From assembly GCA_037179385.1 (NCBI GenBank), contig CM074189.1:27403648-27467647 (forward strand): a stretch of 64,000 nucleotides of DNA, given 5' to 3'. Below the pieces are notes generated by a model. It saw only the letters and a list, made by a program, of their open reading frames with translations. It searched no databases and was not told where the DNA came from. The translations under genes and the position numbers were made by a program. Shown one piece after another: positions 47,161-59,600 of this stretch. Numbering within the stretch: the stretch's first letter is position 1; every line of letters begins with the position of its first letter. The stretch is from Holothuria scabra (taxonomy: Eukaryota > Echinodermata > Holothuroidea > Aspidochirotida > Holothuriidae).

Positions 47161-47597
47161 GTGGTATGTACTACCATCTTTCATCATTGAAACGTAGATT
47201 TAGAAATTCAAAAACAAAAAATACAGTACTGTAGATGATCATGTATCGCTACGTTCTCTATGGCAGAGACGTTAGGGACAATTGATCATCAACAGGTGTC
47301 AGTCTTTTAATTTTCATTTGGACAACCAAAAAGTTTTTTGGTCAACCTCAAGTTTATTTGGATCCAACTTGTGGGATGGACAACCTGAATATTTCCCTAA
47401 AAAACAGGCCTCTCAGCTTGTTTTCTTGGCTCACCTATTAAAATGTAATTTTGGTTTAACAGCTGAAGAAAATTTATTCCAATGAAAAATGTCTGACAAA
47501 TACCTCATGTTAGTATTTTGATGTGTTTTAAACTTTTTTTTTTTCTCGATTCCAATATAAATAGATGAAGTGAAGTTAATGACACTTTGCTTCCAAG

Positions 47598-47664
47598 ATG
47601 ATGGTTGGAAACCAGTTGGTCCTTGAGGAAGATTATGATGAGAATTATCAGCCTACAGAAGAAG
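47598..47664 (+). CDS. CEP164: CEP164 first coding exon
   Basis: Codes [20 protein letters not shown] plus EE and the first base of the next codon. In-frame TGA lies 18 bases upstream, so translation starts at 47598 or at the adjacent second ATG. Acceptor probably at 47564 (pyrimidine tract, ATAG). Donor GTACTG. Confidence 0.9.
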
Positions 47665-50600
47665 GTACTGTATAGTAGAATGCTTGCCTTGAGTACAGTA
47701 GTGTACTGATACAAATATAAGAAGGATTAGTAGGTTAGTGATCTTACTGTAAGACTTATCAGGCATTTGCTGGGTCAATTTTCTTCTTTCTTTTGTCCAC
47801 CTGTACCATGAATAGTTGTGTTCAATTCAAAACCTGGACATAGTCTACTTAAAATTAATGGTATTTGGGGTTGTTTGCAGTCTCGACGATAACCAAATGA
47901 TAGTGAAAGTTAAGGCCTTTGGATCCTGCCACCAATTTCTCAACTTTTATTTGACTTCTGGATTCTCCTATACTGAAGATCTGTTAAGGATGAGCTCAAG
48001 TAACAAACTGTAACAATTGAATATGCAGCTTGACTTATTATGCTAACTATAAGCATTGCCATGTGGTAGTGACCTTTCAACTCTCCCATTAAAGTCATCA
48101 ATATCAACTCAATGAGCCCCTTTTGAAGTCGTTCATCACTCCAAACTGCTACTGTATTTAACCCAGAGTGTGCTAGAATTTTCTCAATTGGCACTGCTCT
48201 TTGATTGACATTACTGTAAATTAAAAAAAAAAGATGCCTACTGTAGTGTCAATACTGTACAGTATTACACTACTCAGCATGCACTGAGAGTTCTGAATAG
48301 AGATTTGTCTGCTCACCAGGGTATTCTTTGAAGTGCCAGTAAACTGGAACTGTATCCTACTCTCCAAATGATGATGAGTTTTAGACAGTTGTGGGAGGGG
48401 CTAGAAGTATTGGTTTGGAGAATGGGGACTGTCTAGCCCACTGTACAGTACTGTACTGTACCTACTGTACTGTACCTTTCAATTCTGTTTGAACTACTTG
48501 TGGGCAGTGCAGTTCGGTACTGCACATGTACTGTACTCTACACTGTACTATAGCTTTACTGTATACTGTACAGTAGCTTACTGGGGACTAGTTTGGTATT
48601 CTAGTACTGTACAGGTACAGTATTGTACATTATACTGTTCAGATACAGGCAGGGCACAAAATTGGGTAACAAATCAATTGTCCCAGTGACAAGTGGTCAC
48701 AAAATCATGTTTTCCCTCCAAATTTAAGTTCCACTATGACTTAAAAAAAAAAAATAATAATAATAAAGTAAAAACAGAAATGGTTACATTTACTGTAGAT
48801 GTCATTACAAGCTGTCCAAACTCAAGTCAGATTTTTGCTCCCAAACAATATGTTTTTACATGAAGAAGCCTGATATTACTGTAAGTGTATACAGTAGTTG
48901 TGCAGGTGTGTAGAAGTTGTGAGTACAGTACAGTACTTACAGAACAGTTATTTCAAATAATTAAAACTTAGCAATTAAAGGGCAAAAAGCGGTCACCCCA
49001 ACTTGAGGCACCTGAACATGTGGTGTAGTGTAGTGCACTGTCCTGTTTTGTGATTGGCTCTTGAGAGTCATGTGACAGTGTGAAAGTTGCATTCATTCCC
49101 ATGTTCGATTCTCGAGATATTGGTAAATTTTGACGTTGGCACATTTTCCAGAGAGAGTGAACTTGAAGCAAACAGGTGTGATGGAATGGACTTTTTTTAT
49201 TTTTGAAAAACACATGATTTAAATCATATAAACTGATTTAAATCAGATTTTTTTTTTATTTAATCACGATCTTTTTCAATTAAAATCATGATTTTAATTG
49301 TGATTTTAATCAGTGTGATTTAAATCAAACAACCTTGCGGTACTAAAGTGATGAAACAAACCTACATAATTTCTCTTTTCAGATATCCTGGAGTATGCCC
49401 AGGTGGTTGGGATTAATCCTGATACAGAACCTGAGTTGATGTGGATAGCTAGAGAGGGGATTAATGCCCCCCTACCCAATGACTGGAAACCATGGTACAG
49501 TATGGTGCTTTTATGATTTAAACTACAATCCTGGACTTATACATGGGGCAGCCCCTCCCCCTCTCCTCCTCCCTAGTTCAATGTTGAAATTCTTGATATT
49601 TTGAGTTTATTTTGTTGAGGACAACATTGATTGGGAGGCAGTGTATTTTGGAAGATACATGCACATGTTCCTAAAGTACATTTGGGCACATGCCAAGGTG
49701 AGCCCACATTGAGACTTGAATGTTACATTCTCAGACAGTGTTACATTTTCGGACTGAAGTAAACAAAACTGCCTGCAGGATGGCTTTGAATTACAGAAAC
49801 CGTCTCCCAAGAAATTGGATGTTTGCATGTAACCTACTCCCTGCGGGAATGTTGTCATCGGTCACAATGCTTGCATGTGCATCCATGCACTGCATGCATG
49901 CAGTGCAGGCAACACTTGTAATCTCTGGCAGGGCTGCACTAATACTAATACTCAACTACTCAACCTACTGATCTACTGATGTACTTACGTACCGTGGCCA
50001 TGATTCAAAGTGGTTAATTCATCCATCTCTCCTCAACCTGGGGGAGTCCAGGATGTCAAAGGGAATAGGCAGTTTCAACTCTTCCTCCCTGCAGATGAGG
50101 TGGGTCATCACTCCCAAGTGCAATTCTGCGTAAAAATAAGGGTTCAACATTGCTTGTGGCTTTGACTTCTCATGAAGAGTGTCCTATCATTTTTGTCCGG
50201 GATTGTAGAGTTAAGAAATGTGCCTGTAGAAAATGTCAGTGTTAAATTTTTCTTTTACTGTATTCTTAAAATAGTAGTGGTTATTTGTACAGTATGTTGG
50301 GGCACACAGTAGCCACCATCCTTGACATACTGTGGGGTGTACAGAGAGGGAGTTTCAGCAAAGGTATGTCATTGTCATTCGCTCACAGCAGTGATCTTTG
50401 TGATGTCACATACAATTGTCAAGTGAAAAAATAAGGGGCTATGCACACTGTTTAAGAAATTTCCTAACTGGCTAAAGGTAGCCCTAATCCCAAACCAATT
50501 AATATAATACAATACAATAACAGCCAATCAAGAAACACGTTGTTAAACAGTATGCTTCTACCCAGACATATTCATCAACCCATGTTTAAACAATTCAACA

Positions 50601-53600
50601 CAGTATTTGGATTAAAGGAGTGAATTTAACCGGTGCTACTGTATGGCCGAGTGGATAAAGGCAGTGGAATTTGAAGCTTAGCAACCGGGAGGTCTGGAGT
50701 TCGATTCCTGGGTGGGTCAAAGTAAGGTGGGTTTTTCATCCAAGAGCAATCTATGGTTTTCCCATCTGAACTGGCCTTTCAAAAAATACCAAATGTGATC
50801 CAAATTGTTGAGTTGGTTGCCACCCGACATGAAGTCGTAATTCATAAGCCAACGGCTTCTCCCACATTTGTAGTTGCTTAGCATCGTAAAACAACTGCCC
50901 TTCAAGGCGTGATTATTTTTATTATTCATTTGTTAGTTAGTTAGATGAGATTTAAGGACACACCAACACAAATGTGTTATATACAGGTAGTGTCTGGCAA
51001 CCCGATAAAAAGTTCAAAGCGCAAATTTATTTTCAAGTATTTTTCAAGTTCACATTTGGTTTCCCTTTAGTTGCCTCTTGTGACTAGTGGGAAATACTGC
51101 GGGCATATTCTACAACCCCAACCCACTGGGGCAAACATGGAGGGAGGCTTGCTCGATTTTGTGGCTCCGACAACCCGCCAGTGGCGCAATGAGTAATAAC
51201 AGCCTCTTGTGTGCATTTTACAGGCAAGAGTCGGGAACAAACTTCTCACCACAAACGACCTCCTCATCCAGCTGTACTTGGGTGCGGTTTATCGTCATAC
51301 CCAGGACACAATTAAAGGAGTAAAAATAAAACGTTTCACACATTGCAAAGTGGTGCCAAAAGGGCTATTGTACATTTTGAGCTTGGCGATTTCTTTGTTT
51401 TGAAAAGGTGTGGTGTGTGGAAGAAGACATAGATGGTGGTGAGTGTTGAACAATGTATGATGCGGTAGTTACTGTAGGTGCCATTTACCAATGGCCAGTA
51501 GTGCAGTAGAGCTGCAACTCTGACTCTGGAGGTGTTTGAGTAATGTAAGGTTCTTTTGTGGAACTACTTGTAGGAAAAGAGTACATTTTTTGAATATTTT
51601 TATAATTGAAAAGGGTTGTTAAACTGCAATGAAACAAAGAAATTCAAAAATTGTCTTTATTGATCCAAAGTCACCTCAAACAATGTGTGGGACACACTGT
51701 AAACTGTAGTAAAACATGCAATTTACAGTAGTGAAACCCAAATGAGTGACAAGTTTCGGTTTGTAGCTACAGGTATTGCGTGAGAGTTTGCGGGATTGCA
51801 CCTAGCTCTTCTCAAAGCCCCCTCCCCCAAAGCTAGTGAACCACAACTGGAAAAAAGGGCTGTGGCAGGCTTGACTAAAACCAATTGGTTCGAAACTTGG
51901 CTGTTAAACACCATCTAACATAACCTAACATAACCCTCCCCCAAAGAAAATGTAAAGTTAGATTTTCCCTTTCTTTATTTAAATGAAGAAAAAATTAAAT
52001 GCAGCCCATTTTGTTGAGCCCAGTTCCATGCAATACTCAGTAGTTATCTCTGACTGACTGTAAAAATGACAAACTTAAGTTTGCTGCTGTAGTTGTATCC
52101 TTGTATGTATTTGTTGTTACAGCCAAGACACTGGTGGAGGTGATATATACTACTTTAATTTTACTTCTGGTGAGAGTATGTGGGACCATCCTTGTGATGA
52201 ATTCTACCGAAGCATGGTAGCAGAAGAGAGGGAGAAGATGAAATTAGCCGGAGGAGGAGGAGGACCAAAAAAAGAAACAAAGAAGAAGAAAGAGAAGAAG
52301 GATAAAAAAGACAAGATAGAAAAAAAATCAGAAAAGAAGCCAGAAGGGGTGTGTAACAATTTTTAAAAGAATAGGTCAAAGCAATTTGGCAGGGGCATTG
52401 CATGTTTGAAAGAACTCACACTTTAAGCATCAATTTTTTCTGAAGGAAAATTTGCCTTGTAGACTTGAAAAAAGGCAAAAAATGTCCCCATTTTCTACTT
52501 CAAATCAAACGCAACTATCTCATAAATATTTATGAGGCTTTTTCTCTGATATCATGGATGAACTATGGTTTGTAAACTATGTTCATGGACTTTTGTATAG
52601 CAGTCTGTGTGTGTGCTACATTAGCATTCGAAACATGCCACGGTGCCACATGGGGCTAGGGGGAGGATTCCACCTTGTGTCATATTCTAATTTAAGCTCA
52701 GCAGGGCAAGTGAAGATTCATTGATTGTAGATCTTTTTGCTGCTATGGGAAAGTTTCACTTTGCATGCACCTCACTCTAGACTTACAGTAACAGATACTT
52801 TCGGCACACAATGTCGACCCAAAATAGAAAATGAAGTAAGGTGACTTCCTCTCCCTAGTCATTTGTGCCAAGCTCTGATCTATGACTGTTCAAACAAACC
52901 TTCAAAAAATCGTCTGAAAGGAGTTTTTATAAGTTTCATAAGTCCCATAAAGAATCAGCAAGATACAGGGCATGGCTTCATTTTTTGGCACAGACAAATT
53001 AAATCAATAGCTGTGTTGTTTGTGGGGATCACTTTGGTGAGTTGCTTCAAAAATTTCTGGCTGAGACTTTTTGAATGTTCTCAGGTTGAAGCAGTTTAAC
53101 CAGTCAAGGGCTTGCAGTTGTTCATGAAGACAGAAAAAGAAATTGCTGCAGTTTTGATTCTAGGACCACAGTCATATTAGGAATATATTGCGAGGGACCC
53201 AATGTCATGACTTGGGGCAGCATACACAGACTATTTAACTACCAGTTTTCCTAACAATAGGTCACGATCAACTGTTCAAAGACAAGTTTTAGCCATGTTG
53301 TCATTTTTTGATTAATGTTTGTCATAGTTGTATAATGTTTGAAGCAATGTGTCCAGTCAGTATGCTGTCATTTATGCCATGCACCAAACCAAAATGAGCA
53401 TCCTCAGAAATGACAGTGTGACCCTGGCAGATGGCTTTGTCAATTTTTTCGTTCTTTTTGAAAGTAGTCCAAAGAACAGGAGGCTTTACCATGCAACTTC
53501 AATTGAGTGGTTAAAAGTCATAGGAGTGTAGTACAGTAGTATTTTTGATCTGCATAATTAAGTCACTAAGATCCATTTTTACATTCAGGGTTGTCTCATG

Positions 53601-56600
53601 CTTGCGTCACCAGTTGGCATTTGTTGGAATAGAACAGGGGCAAGAACACACGCTTGTATGTTAGGTGTTGCTCATGTTAACACTTGTGGGATTGCATGCA
53701 GAATATAGACCAATTAGAATATACCTTTGATTGTGAGGACTGTGGAAGCATCCCTTACCCACTGTTTTGACACCCAGCCATATTGGCATTCGTTCGTAAA
53801 CACTGAGTGAGTACTACCAGTGTCATTTGGATAGTATGACACAGGGGTTTTGTTGTGAAGTTAGGTCATGGTGATGTGTCTACTGTATATTACAATAAAT
53901 CTTTAAAGATTTAAATTAGAGTTTCAAATAATGCATTACTAAATTTATTATATGTGTCTTTCCTTTCAGATGCTAGCACCTCTGAAGAGTGAGACTTTAA
54001 ATTCATCCATTGGTAGTCTTGGAGGAACCAAGGATTCATACCAGACAGGATCATTAAAGAGTACTCAAGGATCACCTGCTAAGGTACGTAATGTCACCCC
54101 TATTTAGTAGTGTAAGGATTCATATCAGTCATTATCATGAAGGAGTACCCAAGGATCAATTGCTGAGATGAAATGGACCCTGGCCATACTCATATTTAGA
54201 GGTAGAAGCGTAGAAGAATTCCTTTCAGTCATGGTCATTAAAACTGTTACCCAAGGTTAACCTGCTTAGGTATTAGCTGGACCCTATCCTTACTAGTAGT
54301 GCAAGGGTCTTATCAGTCAGAATCATTAATGAGTACCCAAGGATCATTTAGTAGGAGACAGCATTATATACTACAATGAAAATTATGGGACTGTGGCCAA
54401 ATTTTAAGAGAAACAAGCTATCACCTGCAAAGGTAAGTAAGTGAACTGCAACCCTCCTCTTATTCAGGAGTACACAGAATCATGTTCGGTACTAAAGTTT
54501 GTCTGACTTTGACCCACATATCACCATTCAAAGGGTACCCTGGGGTCAACGTTTTAGGTAAGCTGCACAAGACAGACTATGGTCCAGCTCTGATCCTTTA
54601 GAATTTTTCAGTCATCATTCTACCAAATCTGTTTACCTTTAACCCAATTTTGATCATCGAGGGATACCCAGGGTCATTTTTCAAAATTTTGTCTTACTCT
54701 TACCAGACTTTGGCCAAGGAATCCAGTCTTAAGGTTAACCAGAGTCCAACCTAACTCTGATTATTTGAGAATATGGATTTCATAGTTTTAAGGATGGAAG
54801 AATGACCAACGGTTGTACATTACAATTTCAAAACTCTAAGTCTTCATTTATGGTCACGAGAGGTTTTACACCACATTAGGAAACTTGAGTCAGCTTATCA
54901 AACATTTTGTATTGTTCACTATGTTAAATAAAGGTGCTTGTATTCCCACTAAACATTTGGAGGCCTTGAACCTGTGCGAGTGTGATCGCATACCATCACT
55001 CACCTCAAATCACTGTGAGGAGTGTGATTTTGTGCACACCTAGGTGAAGATGGGAGCTCACATAATTATCTGATAAAGTTTAAACAAACAGCACACCTGA
55101 CAATGTTCCTTACTTTCCTAAAGGAGAGCAATTTGTAGCACACCCTTTAAATTTAAAATTCAAGGCCTGCATTGCATTGTTGTAAGAAAAGTCGTTTGTA
55201 AAATATACTTGAATAAATTAAAGAAAGATTTGAAATATGCAAACAGTATCCTAGTTGTAACATCCAATTCAAGAATTCTAGACAATATACTGTCATATGG
55301 AATTGTAAAAGAAACTCCCATACTTTTGAAAAAAATTGCAAATCAAAAAAAAATGCTTTTAAAGTTTTGAAAATCTTTGAAATATTTACCTTCAGCAAGA
55401 ATTTTGTGATGCATGAAAATTTATAAAGAGAAAAAAAAATGTTTTTTAAATGCTCCCAGCATTGTATTGATACACAAAGTGGTAGGAACTGTGCAACATG
55501 AGTATGGAGGTGATATGTGTGTTTGTACCAATCATACCCCAAAATTTGGAACAGGTTTGTCTGTAAATAATTTCTATCTTCCATAATTTATCTTTTCTTC
55601 CATTGTCTGTATATGTTTTTCATTTACTTTCTAGCATACATTTCTTTGCTTTAATTTTCAGATGAATGGACGAAGTGATCAGCTGTCATTTCTTAAGTCC
55701 GGGAAAGAAGACAACTTAAGTTTGAAAGGTTTGAGAGAAGAAAATCTGCAAATGCTTCAGGATATGTCTGAGGAAGATGTAAGTATAGAGGGCAGCAAAC
55801 AACTTAAATGCATACACAGTAAAGAGGGCAGGCCATAATATGAAAGTGTTGTTAAAACTATAGGGAAGTAAATGGTGTGCTGTAAAAAGGAAACCCAAGT
55901 AGAAAGCAGGAAACATACTGTTGTACACATTTTTTTATTGCCAGACATTCTATATCAGGGCTCTAGATAAGCTTGGAAAAGGGCACAGCCAAAGTGAAAA
56001 ACTTGGCATTAGTTCTATGTTATTACACAGAACATTCCTGATGGACACTGCAACCATTAAGGCCCGACAGCCATGGCTGTCAGTCCTGCCTGTTGATTTG
56101 AGCCCTAGTATATGACCCTTTGCCAATTTTTTGAACAGCCCAGGGCCAACTTTATGTTTGATATATTAAAGGTCAACAAATTCAAAGAATTCTGTGAAAG
56201 TTTCTTTTATCTGCCATGTTTTTTTTTTTCTGCAGTTTTAGCAATGTCAAGGCCCTTCTGTATTTACCTAGCTTTAAATGATCGAATAACAAGCAAATTT
56301 TTATTCTAAAATGGCTCTTTAGTGACTGCCATGAAGCATATGCTTCATGTTGGATCAGCCAATAATTTTGAATTCATTGTTTATATTTAGTGTAAAATTT
56401 TTGGTTCAAAAGCTATGCAACAGGTACATTGCATCATTTGAAAATAAACTTCAAAAAGTAGTACTGTTTGAAATTGACTAGAAAGAGTGGCTTAATTGCC
56501 AAATCTCATTTTGATACCCTAAGAAAAATTTTTGTGATGTTTAAGTAAAATGCTGTAGTGAATATTAATGTTCATTGAAAAGGAAATTTTGTGTTTAAAG

Positions 56601-59600
56601 TGCTCCAGCATAGCATACAAAGACAATATCTCTAGTCGCTATCAAGCCACTCTGTCTCAACAATTAACCCCAGTAATAGCTTCATCTCCTTAAAATATTA
56701 CGCACAAGAAGATATATGGAAGTAGCATCATTTAAAAGTTTGAAAGTTTGAGTGAACATATAATTCTTGAGCAGAACAAACTAAATTTCTGTCTTTATGA
56801 AACTTATTTCCTGACAAGAAGGCTACCTCACTGCATTGTGTTTAATAAACAGTGGCAAATAGTACTAGTCTAATAGAGCATGAATTTTCCTCGTAATACA
56901 AATGCAGTACTTCCTTTCATGTAGTTCAGATGCAAGACTTGTATTAAATTTGCAAAAGCACATAACCATTTCAGCTTGCAGGTCACAAAATGATCATGGG
57001 CTATCATGTCGGCTTATTATGACATTTTATGATAATATGCTACAAAGCCTATCAAAGGATGTGTGTGTACTTGTATTGTAGTACAAACAGAGGACCGGAA
57101 CAATGGATTTTAGGTCCTCTGTTGGAAATTCAATAGATTTTTGGAGTCCTCTCTTGTCCAAACAATAGACAGTCTATTGTTAAGGTTAGGTTGAAGAAGC
57201 AGGAACAAAGGAAAACACAATGAGGTCCTCGGGTTGTGCGTAAAAACAACTTGTGTGTGTGCTCTATAAAGTATTTCATTGTCTGTCTTGTTTTGTGCAG
57301 GAGACACCCAGGTTAAATTTGGATTTAGATCTTCAGGATATTGGCAACCTTGGCTATGATGTAAGTCTGAATTGTTTTTACTGGTACTTAGTATGAAGTA
57401 ATTGTGTGGTAGACATGAAAGAAATTCAGTATTTCACACATCAAGTTGATTGGCTAACTTGGTGTTATGTTAAGTATTACTCATAAGGTTAGTTACAATG
57501 GTGTAATATAATCTGCTTTTTATCAACTAAATATGTTAGGGCATTGGACTTCATTGAGGTAATTGCTCCCAATATTGTCCCCTTTCTGGCATACTGACGA
57601 ATCCCAAAATCAAGAATTTCATGAATCTGTGGATCTTGTATCTTACATAGTGAAGAATGTTGTCTTATTTGGATAATGTCTGCCGTATTCATCGATTTTA
57701 TGTTTGGAATTGTAGAACATGACATATTTTACAACGTTGTTGCAATTTTTAAGGCAAAGGTAAACAGATTACGGCAAAAAAAGCATTCGTCACTATGCCA
57801 AAATTGCCAAATTTTCACATTCTTCACTATGCCAATTTGCGATTCGTCAGTATGCCAGGAATGGGACAATATGGCATGGTGGTCCTTTAGTGACGAATTA
57901 TTGGAAACTGTATGTTGGTTACCACCCATCGCTACCACTAATTAATATTTTAACAAAGCTCAATAGAGGGTTTCCATTGGTTAGGGAGCATAGCTTTTTC
58001 TAGTACGCGGCAGTCAGCAGAATTACAACTCTAACCATTGTGAATATTCTGAGCAACTGAGTGACCACAGACAATCCACTGGGCAATATAATGAGGCTGC
58101 CATGGGAACATACTATAACAATAGCCATCTATTCTATTCCAGCACAGCTATAGAGAACATTTCACACTCAGTGCACACAGTGCAAAGCGGCTGTCGTTCT
58201 CATGTGTGCTGACTCGGGGGGGGGGGCAGGGGACGGGGGGGACAAGAAAAGGCTGAGTTCTCTCACTATCATGAAAATTGAGGGAACCCACACTTGGGTT
58301 TCCATGATTTTTGAAGTCCAACAGTTTTCATATCTCTGCTACTGAGCTAGATATTTAAGCGGATTTGTTGATCATTGGAGGAGGAATATTAAAATTCAGG
58401 CGACTGTGGACAATCTGCTTTCCTTAAAGGGGTAATTCCAGTTTGACATAGAACGTTAAAGGCCTAGTCCTCTCACCCCAAAAAGTTTCAGTTCTCCTCA
58501 CCCTCCTTACATAAGCTTCTCCTAGAACAGTCTAAAATTCATCCTTATCCATACACAATCATTTTTTATTGCTTCAGGGTCACTTTATGCAAAACCCCTG
58601 TGTGATCAAAGCACTCTAAGTACCAAACATTCATATTATGAGCTATGAACAGTACTCTGTATTTTTTTAACTAAATGTCAGTAAAAGAGCTGTGCCAATT
58701 GAGAATTCTGTGGGTGTCTACAAAAATTGTAGCTAGGAGTGAGAAGATTGAACCTTTTGTTCTATCACGAGTTGCTTCTTTACCAGAATAAACAAACATT
58801 GAAGAAGTCTTTCAAGGTAACTTTGTCTTTACTGTTGAATGAAAATTTCTGAATGTTTATCTGGTAAAATTTTTCATGCAGGAAAATGTTCAAAACATCA
58901 ACCCTTGAGCTGTAAATGCTATTTTGATATTTTTGACATTTTGACATTTATAGGAGTCTGAGGTGAGTGATGCTGGTAAACCTCTCAAAGTATCAGCTAG
59001 TGAAGATGATGATGATGAAGATGATGTCAGCGTGGTAAGTCTGTATTGCAAGAGAGTAGCTGCAGAATGTCATCTCAGGTCCCAACAGTGCACAGGTTTT
59101 CAACTGTTTTTGGTTGTCATTCCAATTTGGCATTTATGAATGTATGTTTTATATGCCATCATCACTGAATCAACAATATGGCTGGCAATCTTGAGTGCAG
59201 AACGTGGGTAGGGGTCTAGAGTGGGGTTCCTTTCCCAGTATGTGGAAAGTTTTGGATAAAAACACTGAAAATGGTGTAGTCTGGTGACATTTTGTATCTT
59301 AATTTTAGGTATATGTCATTTTATTCCACTAGTAACATTATGATGATGTGTAGTTGAAACCAAATAAAGTGGGGATCTCCAAGTAAGTAAATATTAGCTC
59401 TTTTTTCCTACAGCACTTGGGACCATATAGCCCACCAGAAAATCCAAAATGTCCCACCTCTCCCTGAGATTCAAAACCCATGCAAAAGTGCATGGTTCTT
59501 CAACCTGATATTGAGGTTGCCAATCACTTATGCTTGGATTGCAAACTCTTTCCACAGTATTTGAAAAGTTGTTGCTTTTTTGTCGATCAAATTAAATATC

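Noticed and set aside
52161..52403. Minus-strand frame rich in Leu, Phe and Ser
   Set aside because: Antisense of the Lys-rich CEP164 exon.
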